8,334 nt of DNA from an uncultured Chlorobiota bacterium (GTDB lineage Bacteria; Bacteroidota; Bacteroidia; Bacteroidales; JAADGE01): positions 1 through 8,334 of the forward strand of contig CAMZKI010000053.1 of assembly GCA_947311125.1 (NCBI GenBank). The letters are read 5' to 3'. The translations under genes were made by a program, and so were the position numbers. The notes beneath the pieces are model-generated. The model did no database searches. It saw nothing but the letters and a program-made list of their open reading frames with translations, and had not been told where the DNA came from. This document shows positions 1 through 5,336 of the stretch, in pieces (the stretch's first letter is position 1; the number at the start of each line of letters is the position of its first letter).

Positions 1-351
1 TATAACAGGAAAAGTAATACCCCACATAATCCCTGTTTTACTTCCTGCTCCTAATAAAACTATTATAGAGAAAAGTATTGTCATAACAACAATAGTGAAG
101 GAAGAAACTACGGTATATTTATTTGTAATTTTAAAAAATATCAGAAGTAAAATAAAAATTACAAAAAAGGCAAACAAGACATAACCTATGTCCCTTTCAA
201 AAAAGAATAAATGAGCAAGTGAAAAAACGAAACTTGTTAATGCCGAAATAAATAAAACAAAACTGAGCATAAGCGACTGCTGAAGCGGCTCAGTGTCTGC
301 AAATTCATTATTCTTTTTCAGCAACTTTAAAATATACCTGAAGATTGTCAA
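1..351 (-). CDS. Partial polytopic membrane protein, N-terminal part, possible sensor kinase membrane module
   Basis: This open frame of 117 codons runs off the left edge, so the C-terminal part is missing. Read from the TTG at 351, it has a short basic N-terminal stretch (FRYILKLLKKNN, about residues 4-15). Hydrophobic segments follow at about residues 26-51, 55-74 and 81-102, and a fourth begins near 107. Between the third and fourth is a G-A-G...TGIMWG..FPV motif (about 101-116). From memory, this resembles the Gly-rich, W, F-P signature between helices of multi-pass input modules on bacterial histidine kinases and diguanylate cyclases. The output domain is outside the window, so function is inferred only. 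The start is uncertain: the nearest in-frame upstream stop is about 15 bases before the TTG, and the first in-frame ATG (about residue 27) would cut into helix 1. A transporter or another membrane enzyme remains possible. Confidence 0.6.
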   Translation of the reverse strand, partial: MTIFRYILKLLKKNNEFADTEPLQQSLMLSFVLFISALTSFVFSLAHLFFFERDIGYVLFAFFVIFILLLIFFKITNKYTVVSSFTIVVMTILFSIIVLLGAGSKTGIMWGITFPVI

Positions 352-449
352 TGTCTTAATTTTCGACGTTTAAATTTACTGTAAATATATAACAAAAATG
401 CTGAAAAAACTAAAAAAATGACAAAAACAAAAAAGTATAAAACTTGCAA
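348..449 (-). CDS. Candidate 33-residue single-pass membrane peptide
   Basis: This is a short open frame starting at TTG 449 and ending at TGA 348-350. The predicted peptide has one hydrophobic segment (about residues 3-23, rich in F, V, L and Y) and a strongly basic tail, SKFKRRKLRH, that fits a cytoplasmic C-terminus. Its TGA overlaps the TTG start of the downstream membrane gene (sequence TTGA), the geometry of translational coupling. An in-frame TAA lies 12 bases before the TTG, so no longer version exists, and there is no ATG. Against it, T-rich DNA readily encodes Phe, Leu and Val by chance, the start is non-standard, and no ribosome-binding site is visible. It could be a true small protein, a displaced first helix of the downstream protein, or chance. 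Confidence 0.25.
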   Translation of the reverse strand: MQVLYFFVFVIFLVFSAFLLYIYSKFKRRKLRH

Positions 450-498
450 CGTTATCGTTATTTACCTGTTCTGCAGGGAATATATGTCTGAACGTAAG

Positions 499-1308
499 TT
501 ATTTATTCTTCGTTTTATTCCTGTCTAAATTAAAATGTTGAATATCAAAATTCAACTGTTTTAATTCAGATTCGCTGAAAGTATTTTTCCAAACAATGTC
601 CATCTCAGCAAATTGCATATCAGTTATTTTTCCGGGAATTTTAAAAGTTACGGTGAATTTAACTTTATCATTTTTTTGCAGAACTTTAATTTTTTCTTTA
701 GAATTTACCGTAGCCCATTCTTTCCCGTTTTCTGTTCTGAGTACACAGTTTGAGGGTTTTATAAGTCCGATTTTGTCTCCTGTATAAGTGCAACGAAACT
801 GCACAACTGTTTCATCTGTTTGTTTTTTTAATTTCAGCATATTTATTTTAAATATGCCGTTATTAATTTCGTTTCTGTTCGGAGGCAAGTGAAAAGGCTC
901 TGTCTCAACAACTTTTCCTTCAGCAGAAAATGTATAAAACCCGCCCGGCTTAAAATCGATGTCTTCTGTTAAGTAATTTGTTTCACCTGCAGATTTTACC
1001 GTAATAACTCTTTTTGAATTCGGAAAAATTATATCACCTTTTTTCTTTTTTCTCGGAAAATAGGAATTACCGTCAACAACAAATTTACATTTATCTTTTT
1101 CAAACAACAGAAAGCTTTCGGTATCATTAATGATTTCAAGCCCTAATTTAACATACTCCGTCGTAGAAACAATGTTTTTTGCTGTCAGATTAACTCCGTA
1201 TTGTTCTCCGAATTTTTGGTTGTAATAATAATATGTCTTCTTAGAATCTTTTTGGGCATAAATATTTACACTTGTAAGCACCAAAATAATAAGTATTATT
1301 TTTTTCAT
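499..1308 (-). CDS. Exported protein of unknown function with two related halves
   Basis: I do not recognise this 269-residue protein. It begins with a type I signal peptide: a Lys-Lys N-region, a hydrophobic core at residues 4-16, and probable cleavage after YAQ near residue 19. No lipobox Cys is present, so it should be periplasmic or secreted. The mature part is rich in alternating hydrophobic residues and suggests beta-sandwich structure. Residues about 38-130 and 151-240 look like diverged copies: each starts with a Gly-hydrophobic strand and reaches a K-x-x-x-C element about 36 residues later (Cys74 and Cys188), followed by an x-x-G-[NK] turn. The layout recalls DUF4352-type immunoglobulin-like extracellular domains, but that is a guess. 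The ATG at 1308 is preceded by an A-rich leader typical of Bacteroidota. The lipoprotein gene lies upstream, separated by an intrinsic terminator. No terminator is seen downstream. Confidence 0.85.
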   Translation of the reverse strand: MKKIILIILVLTSVNIYAQKDSKKTYYYYNQKFGEQYGVNLTAKNIVSTTEYVKLGLEIINDTESFLLFEKDKCKFVVDGNSYFPRKKKKGDIIFPNSKRVITVKSAGETNYLTEDIDFKPGGFYTFSAEGKVVETEPFHLPPNRNEINNGIFKINMLKLKKQTDETVVQFRCTYTGDKIGLIKPSNCVLRTENGKEWATVNSKEKIKVLQKNDKVKFTVTFKIPGKITDMQFAEMDIVWKNTFSESELKQLNFDIQHFNLDRNKTKNK

Positions 1309-1332
1309 ATCTTTTTAATTTATAAGTTTCTG

Positions 1333-1340
1333 CAATATTA
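1333..1340 (-). promoter_or_regulatory. Weak -7 promoter element for the 269-residue exported protein
   Basis: On the minus strand this reads TAATATTG, seven of eight matches to the Bacteroidota -7 element TAnnTTTG. It lies 24 bases ahead of the ATG at 1308 and just after the upstream terminator, where a new promoter would be expected. No good TTTG is found about 19 bases upstream, so support is weak. Confidence 0.3.
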
Positions 1341-1350
1341 ATACTTTTTT

Positions 1351-1382
1351 AAAAAAACAGGATAAAGTTTTTTTAATTCCTG
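1351..1382 (-). terminator. Intrinsic terminator of the lipoprotein gene
   Basis: On the minus strand, CAGGA pairs with TCCTG (plus positions 1378-1382 and 1358-1362), with a possible inner TAAA/TTTA pairing. A run of seven T (plus A at 1351-1357) follows directly. It lies 28 bases past the stop of the lipoprotein gene and has the right polarity for it. The outer stem is only five pairs, so efficiency may be modest. Confidence 0.6.
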
Positions 1383-1409
1383 CTGCTTTTGTTTTCTTAA
1401 TATATCCTA

Positions 1410-1835
1410 TTATTCTTTGTCTGTTTCTGATTGTACCGTATTGAAAACATATTCATAAACTTTGTATTCATCCCCTCTTTTTACAAACTTTAATTTTTCA
1501 TAAACAGTTGTTCCCTGCTCTGTTTCACATTTAAATTTTAAAGTTACGGTAGTAAGCCCGTCATCAGATTTTGTTGAAAAGCCGTATCTTTCATAATTTG
1601 TAATTTTACCGAATGCTTCTTGATGCTTTAAAAAAACATCGTAAAAATCATTTTTAATACCGGCATCAATAACGGATTCTTTATCTAAAATATTATCCAT
1701 CTTTTTTTCATCAACATTATTATAGGCTTCAAAAAAACTGTCAGCTGCTTTCTGTGCACCGTCAACTGATTCGCAGCCTGAAAATAAAAATAAAGAATAA
1801 ATTACAAAAAATCCGAACAATTTTAAATATTTCAT
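1410..1835 (-). CDS. Small lipoprotein with NTF2-like (DUF4878-type) fold
   Basis: The 141-residue protein has a lipoprotein signal sequence: Lys2 and Lys5, a hydrophobic core at residues 6-18, and a lipobox ending F-S-G-Cys21. Cys21 is therefore the likely lipidated residue. Phe at -3 is less common than Leu but tolerated. Residues 28-50 (AQKAADSFFEAYNNVDEKKM) look like the first amphipathic helix of an NTF2-like domain, as in the DUF4878 and DUF3887 families. Strand-rich sequence follows at about 80-132 (TTVTLKFKCE, TTVYEKLKFVKRGDEYKVYEYV), matching the curved sheet of that fold. Family members are small envelope lipoproteins, mostly without known substrate, and I see no catalytic residues. 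It seems to be transcribed alone: the csp terminator lies upstream and its own terminator lies downstream. The upstream region holds an unusual repeat cluster that may regulate it. Confidence 0.85.
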   Translation of the reverse strand: MKYLKLFGFFVIYSLFLFSGCESVDGAQKAADSFFEAYNNVDEKKMDNILDKESVIDAGIKNDFYDVFLKHQEAFGKITNYERYGFSTKSDDGLTTVTLKFKCETEQGTTVYEKLKFVKRGDEYKVYEYVFNTVQSETDKE

Positions 1836-1905
1836 AATATCAAATTAAATGAGTTAAAAATTTGTAATATACTTTTTTTAAGCTAATTAGTGATATATTT
1901 TTTAT

Positions 1906-1922
1906 AAAAAAAGCGTTTTTTT
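1906..1922. repeat. A7-GCG-T7 symmetric tract
   Basis: Seven A, then GCG, then seven T form a self-complementary tract upstream of the lipoprotein gene. It could give local DNA curvature or a weak A:T hairpin. It has no obvious terminator role because no gene ends here. Confidence 0.4.
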
Positions 1923-1953
1923 GATAAATAACACAGAGAGCAGTAAAAGTTAT

Positions 1954-1981
1954 TTCTTTGATAAGGTTTGATATCAAAGAA
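1954..1981. promoter_or_regulatory. Perfect 10-bp inverted repeat in a TTTGATA repeat cluster, possible operator
   Basis: The left arm TTCTTTGATA (1954-1963) is exactly complementary to the right arm TATCAAAGAA (1972-1981), with an 8-base spacer. Inside it is a second perfect palindrome, TTTGATATCAAA (1967-1978). The core heptamer TTTGATA occurs directly at 1920-1926, 1957-1963 and 1967-1973, and inverted at 1972-1978 and 1838-1844, the last lying just ahead of the lipoprotein ATG. No T-run follows either arm, so this is not an intrinsic terminator. It lies after the csp terminator and about 120 bases before the lipoprotein start, where an operator or leader hairpin for that gene would be expected. 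The binding factor is unknown. Confidence 0.4.
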
Positions 1982-2014
1982 TTTATACTGTATTAATCTC
2001 TTTTTTATGGCAAG

Positions 2015-2039
2015 AAAAAACCCGCCGAAATACGGCGGG
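2015..2039 (-). terminator. Strong intrinsic terminator of the cold-shock gene
   Basis: On the minus strand a perfect 7-bp GC-rich stem, CCCGCCG/CGGCGGG with a TATTT loop, is followed by six T. It lies about 29 bases past the csp stop. It is the most GC-rich short stretch in its AT-rich surroundings and a textbook intrinsic terminator. Confidence 0.93.
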
Positions 2040-2068
2040 CTGTTTTCAAAAAAGTTAGGTAATAAATA

Positions 2069-2260
2069 TTAAAGTACTTTTACATTTATTGCATTTAAAC
2101 CTTTTCTTCCTTCGGTTAATTCAAATTCAACGTCATCGCCTTCACGAATTTCGTCAACTAAACCTGATACGTGTACGAAGTATTCACTTTTTGATTCTTC
2201 GTCGATAATGAAACCAAAACCTTTGGAATCATTAAAAAATTTTACTGTTCCTTTTTTCAT
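2069..2260 (-). CDS. csp: Cold-shock domain protein, 63 residues (CspA family)
   Basis: This is a complete single cold-shock domain, a five-stranded OB-fold that binds single-stranded RNA or DNA and melts RNA structure in the cytoplasm. It opens MKKGTVKFFNDSKGFGFI, with RNP1 (K-G-F-G-F-I) at residues 13-18. RNP2 (Y-F-V-H-V-S) is at residues 27-32, and the basic/Gly C-terminal strand is GRKGLNAINVKVL. The length is normal for Bacteroidota members, slightly shorter than the 70 residues of E. coli CspA. A longer frame runs to 2317, but its extra 19 residues lie across the promoter and match nothing in the family, so the ATG at 2260 is chosen. It has its own promoter and a strong terminator, with a short leader of roughly 25 bases instead of the long thermosensing leader of E. 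coli cspA. Confidence 0.96.
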   Translation of the reverse strand: MKKGTVKFFNDSKGFGFIIDEESKSEYFVHVSGLVDEIREGDDVEFELTEGRKGLNAINVKVL

Positions 2261-2290
2261 TGTATTGTAAAAATAAGTATTAAAAAAAAC

Positions 2291-2323
2291 AAAGGTATGA
2301 TAATTTTTTAAAAACAAGCAACT
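2291..2323 (-). promoter_or_regulatory. csp promoter, Bacteroidota type
   Basis: On the minus strand TACCTTTG (plus 2291-2298) matches the -7 consensus TAnnTTTG completely. Upstream, CTTG (2316-2319) or GTTG (2320-2323) can serve as the -33 element at spacings of 17 or 21. The -7 element ends 30 bases before the csp ATG, giving a short leader. Confidence 0.7.
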
Positions 2324-2400
2324 TTCTTAAAATTATTTTCACTTATCTTAATTATCTGAGCCGGAAACAACAACATCTTTCATTTTTTTAATATTAGCAT

Positions 2401-2429
2401 AAAAAAGACAAGCCGATATGACTTGTCTT
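2401..2429 (-). terminator. Intrinsic terminator of ppdK
   Basis: On the minus strand AAGACAAG pairs with CTTGTCTT. The stem extends inward by one U-G and one C-G pair to ten pairs around a 5-base loop, and TTTT follows. On the plus strand the U-G position would be a C-A mismatch, so the structure favours minus-strand transcription. It lies 27 bases past the ppdK stop. Confidence 0.88.
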
Positions 2430-2455
2430 TCTAATTCTACTGCGTTTTTTATTAA

Positions 2456-5173
2456 TTATAAAGTTTCTCTGATTGCCGCTTGTGCTGCCGCAAGTCTTGC
2501 AATCGGCACGCGATAAGGAGAACAACTTACATAATCAAGTCCTGTTCTGTGACAAAATTCAACAGATGACGGTTCGCCTCCGTGTTCACCGCAAATACCG
2601 AGTTTAATGTCCGGACGTGTTTGGCGACCTTTTTTAACTGCTGTTTCAACCAGTTGACCTACACCTGTTTGATCCAAAACTTCAAACGGATCATGTTTTA
2701 ACAAACCTTTTTCGATATAAATCGGCAAAAATTTGCCTGCATCATCACGGGAATACCCGAAAGTCATCTGTGTTAAATCATTGGTTCCGAAAGAAAAGAA
2801 CTCTGCAGATTCTGCAATTTCATCGGCTGTAAGTGCGGCACGAGGTATCTCAATCATTGTGCCTACAAGGTAATCTATAGAATCGTTTCTTTCTTCAAAT
2901 ATTTTTTTAACAGTTTTTCTGACTATCTCTTCCTGCATTTTCATTTCAGCCAAAGTTCCTGTTAAAGGAATCATAATTTCAGGATAAGCTTTTATTCCTT
3001 TTTCTTTTAAGTTAAGAGCTGCTTCAATGATTGCCCGTGTTTGCATTTCCGTAATTTCCGGGTATGTATTTCCTAATCGACAGCCTCTGTGCCCGAGCAT
3101 AGGGTTAACTTCTTTTAAATCTTCAACTTTTTGTTTGATAACCTCAACACTTACACCCATGACTTCTGCCATTTCTTTTTGTCCTTTTTCGTCGTGAGGC
3201 ACAAATTCGTGTAAAGGCGGGTCAAGTAAACGAACTGTAACAGGCAAATCCTGCATTGCTTCAAAAATACCTTCAAAATCTTTTCTTTGAATCGGCAATA
3301 ATTTATCCAGGGCTTTTCGTCGTCCTTCTTCGTCTTCGGCAAGAATCATTTCACGCATTGCAATAATTTTTTCTCCTTCAAAGAACATATGCTCGGTTCT
3401 TGTAAGACCTATTCCTTTTGCTCCGAAGTTTCGTGCCACGGCAGAATCTTTAGGTGTATCGGCATTTGTTCTGACATACATACGTGCATATTTATCTGCA
3501 AGTTCCATCAATGCGGCAAAATCTCCGCCCACTTCAGGATCTATCGTTGCTGTTTTCCCTTCATAAACTTCGCCCGTAGATCCGTTAAGAGAAATCCAAT
3601 CTCCTTCTTTAAAGGTAATACCGCCGGTTGTTAAGGTTCTTTGTTTATAATCTATTTTTATTTCACCTGCACCGGAAACACAGCATTTACCCATACCTCT
3701 TGCTACGACCGCTGCATGAGATGTCATTCCCCCTCTCTCTGTTAAAATTCCTTTTGCAACATTCATACCTTCAAGGTCTTCGGGAGATGTTTCAATACGA
3801 ACTAAAATACTGTTTTCATATTTATCGGCTTCGTCTGCAAAGAAAACAATCTGCCCCGTAGCTGCACCCGGTGATGCAGGTAAACCTTTAGCTATGACGT
3901 TTGCACCTGCTATTGCTTCTTTTTCGAAAATGGGATGAAGAAGTTCGTCCAATTTTTCGGGTTCTTGACGCATAATTGCTGTTTTCTCGTCAATCATACC
4001 TTCTTTCAACATATCAACGGCTATTTTTACCATTGCAGCACCTGTTCGTTTTCCGTTACGTGTTTGGAGCAGCCAAAGTTTACCGTCTTGAATAGTAAAC
4101 TCAAGGTCTTGCATATCTTTGTAATGCTTCTCGAGTTTGTCTTGTATCTCATTAAGTTCTTTATACTGCTCAGGCATTCTCTCTTCAAGAGAAGGGTATT
4201 TTGAAGCTCTTTCTTCTTCGGATACTTTTGCAAGTTCAGCCCATCTTTTTGAACCTTCCAGGGTAATTTGCTGCGGAGTTCTTATTCCTGCAACAACATC
4301 TTCACCTTGTGCATTAATTAAATATTCGCCGTTAAAAATATTTTCACCGGTTCCGGCATCTCTCGTAAAGGCAACACCTGTTGCTGAGTTTTCTCCCATA
4401 TTTCCGAATACCATTGCCTGAACATTTACGGCGGTCCCCCACTCTTCAGGTATTTTATTCATTTTTCTGTAATAAATGGCTCTGTCGGTATTCCAACTGT
4501 CAAAAACAGCCATAACCGCACCCCATAATTGCTCCCAAGGATTATCCGGAAAGTCGTGTCCTGTTTGTTTTTTAACGGCAGCTTTAAACTTAACTACAAG
4601 TTCTTTCAAATCTTCAACGCCTAATTGTGTATCATCTTTTACACCTTTTGCTTCTTTAACTTGCTCCATTATTTCTTCAAACGGATCTATATCTTCTTTT
4701 GATTCGGGTTCCATTCCGAGAACAACATCTCCGTACATTTGAACAAATCTGCGATATGAGTCCCAAGCAAAACGAGGATTTCCTGTTTTTTCAGTAATTC
4801 CTTCAACAGCTTCTTCGTTTAGCCCCAAGTTCAGAACAGTATTCATCATTCCGGGCATTGAAACTCTTGCACCGGAACGAACTGAAAGCAATAACGGATT
4901 TTTTTTGTCACCGAATTTGGTTCCCATTATATTTTCAACATATTCAACGGCTTTCTCTACTTCTTCTTTAAGAAGTTCCACTACTTTATCTTTACCCAAT
5001 TTGTTGTATTCTGTACAAACCTCTGTTGTAATGGTAAACCCCGGAGGTACAGGTACTCCTATAAGGTTCATTTCGGCAAGATTTGCTCCCTTCCCTCCAA
5101 GCAAATTTTTCATTTCGGCTTTTCCTTCGGCTTGTTTATTTCCGAAAGTATAAACTCTTTTCATTTTACTCAT
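2456..5173 (-). CDS. ppdK: Pyruvate, phosphate dikinase
   Basis: This cytoplasmic enzyme interconverts ATP, pyruvate and phosphate with AMP, phosphoenolpyruvate and pyrophosphate; it serves glycolysis or gluconeogenesis depending on the cell's state. All three domains are present in 905 residues. The ATP-grasp part carries GGKGANLAEMN (about 26-36) and LLSVRSGARVSMPGMMNT (about 95-112). The swivelling phosphohistidine domain has GGMTSHAAVVARG with catalytic His486. The C-terminal TIM barrel has FGTNDLTQM and GICGEHGGEP with catalytic Cys861. These correspond to His455 and Cys831 of the Clostridium symbiosum enzyme, offset by about 30 residues, as in the longer Bacteroidota forms. The frame can open at a TTG (5179), but the ATG at 5173 gives the usual MSKMKRVYTFG start; the ATG at 5164 is the alternative. 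Thr484 in TSH is where the plant enzyme is regulated, and no regulator gene is nearby. It is monocistronic, with its own promoter and terminator. Confidence 0.98.
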   Translation of the reverse strand: MSKMKRVYTFGNKQAEGKAEMKNLLGGKGANLAEMNLIGVPVPPGFTITTEVCTEYNKLGKDKVVELLKEEVEKAVEYVENIMGTKFGDKKNPLLLSVRSGARVSMPGMMNTVLNLGLNEEAVEGITEKTGNPRFAWDSYRRFVQMYGDVVLGMEPESKEDIDPFEEIMEQVKEAKGVKDDTQLGVEDLKELVVKFKAAVKKQTGHDFPDNPWEQLWGAVMAVFDSWNTDRAIYYRKMNKIPEEWGTAVNVQAMVFGNMGENSATGVAFTRDAGTGENIFNGEYLINAQGEDVVAGIRTPQQITLEGSKRWAELAKVSEEERASKYPSLEERMPEQYKELNEIQDKLEKHYKDMQDLEFTIQDGKLWLLQTRNGKRTGAAMVKIAVDMLKEGMIDEKTAIMRQEPEKLDELLHPIFEKEAIAGANVIAKGLPASPGAATGQIVFFADEADKYENSILVRIETSPEDLEGMNVAKGILTERGGMTSHAAVVARGMGKCCVSGAGEIKIDYKQRTLTTGGITFKEGDWISLNGSTGEVYEGKTATIDPEVGGDFAALMELADKYARMYVRTNADTPKDSAVARNFGAKGIGLTRTEHMFFEGEKIIAMREMILAEDEEGRRKALDKLLPIQRKDFEGIFEAMQDLPVTVRLLDPPLHEFVPHDEKGQKEMAEVMGVSVEVIKQKVEDLKEVNPMLGHRGCRLGNTYPEITEMQTRAIIEAALNLKEKGIKAYPEIMIPLTGTLAEMKMQEEIVRKTVKKIFEERNDSIDYLVGTMIEIPRAALTADEIAESAEFFSFGTNDLTQMTFGYSRDDAGKFLPIYIEKGLLKHDPFEVLDQTGVGQLVETAVKKGRQTRPDIKLGICGEHGGEPSSVEFCHRTGLDYVSCSPYRVPIARLAAAQAAIRETL

Positions 5174-5216
5174 TTTCAATTATATTTTATTTATAAATAA
5201 ATTTTCAGACAATTTA

Positions 5217-5247
5217 CAAAAGTATAATTTAATATACTAATTGCAAA
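5217..5247 (-). promoter_or_regulatory. ppdK promoter, Bacteroidota type
   Basis: On the minus strand TTTG (plus 5244-5247) is followed after exactly 19 bases by TACTTTTG (plus 5217-5224). This is a full match to the Bacteroidota -33/-7 consensus in both sequence and spacing. The -7 element ends 43 bases before the ppdK ATG. The -33 TTTG is made from the end of the T-run of the upstream gene's terminator, so the two signals share bases. Confidence 0.8.
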
Positions 5248-5279
5248 AAAAGATGCTTGTGTTTTCAGGCATCTTTTTC
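5245..5279 (-). terminator. Intrinsic terminator of the T9SS-secreted enzyme gene
   Basis: On the minus strand AGATGC and GCATCT (plus 5269-5274 and 5251-5256) form a stem that can be lengthened by flanking A:T pairs. A 12-base loop separates the arms and seven T follow (plus A at 5245-5251). It lies about 60 bases past the stop of the upstream gene. The flanking A and T runs would also allow some function on the plus strand, but no gene ends there. Confidence 0.85.
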
Positions 5280-5306
5280 TGATATATAATTTCAATTTGT
5301 TTCTTG

Positions 5307-5333
5307 CCGGTTAAGAGGAATAAAAGTAACCGG
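5307..5333 (-). other. Second hairpin in the 3' untranslated region of the T9SS-secreted enzyme gene
   Basis: CCGGTTA (5307-5313) and TAACCGG (5327-5333) are perfect inverted 7-mers around a 13-base loop. They begin four bases past the stop codon and lie ahead of the main terminator. No T-run follows, so it is not a terminator itself. A role in transcript 3' stability is possible but inferred only. Confidence 0.5.
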
Positions 5334-5336
5334 AGT

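Noticed and set aside
466..478. CCTG-TTCTG-CAGG hairpin after the 269-residue protein gene
   Set aside because: Only four pairs and no T-run on the minus strand, so it is not called a terminator.
596..787. Plus-strand open frame of 63 codons
   Set aside because: It lies antisense within the exported 269-residue protein gene, has no family features or promoter, and is a shadow frame.
1845..1852. TTAATTTG on the minus strand as a -7 element for the lipoprotein gene
   Set aside because: It sits only about six bases from the start codon, leaving no leader, and has one mismatch; likely chance.
2007..2072. Plus-strand 21-codon basic ORF beginning MARKNPPKYGG
   Set aside because: It is read through the GC-rich csp terminator hairpin and into the csp stop; the base composition is explained by the terminator.
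2351..2386. Minus-strand 11-codon ORF (MKDVVVSGSDN) between ppdK and csp
   Set aside because: It lies after the ppdK terminator and before the csp promoter with no promoter of its own, and is too short to support.
3151..4233. Minus-strand frames at 3151-3342 and 4027-4233
   Set aside because: They are out of frame inside ppdK and share no features with known proteins.
3389..5153. Several plus-strand frames of 77-94 codons
   Set aside because: All are antisense to ppdK, whose frame is full length with all catalytic motifs. Cys- and Phe-rich, Ser-rich compositions are typical of shadow translation.
5174..5179. Upstream TTG start for ppdK
   Set aside because: An ATG two codons later gives the normal family N-terminus, and TTG is not needed.
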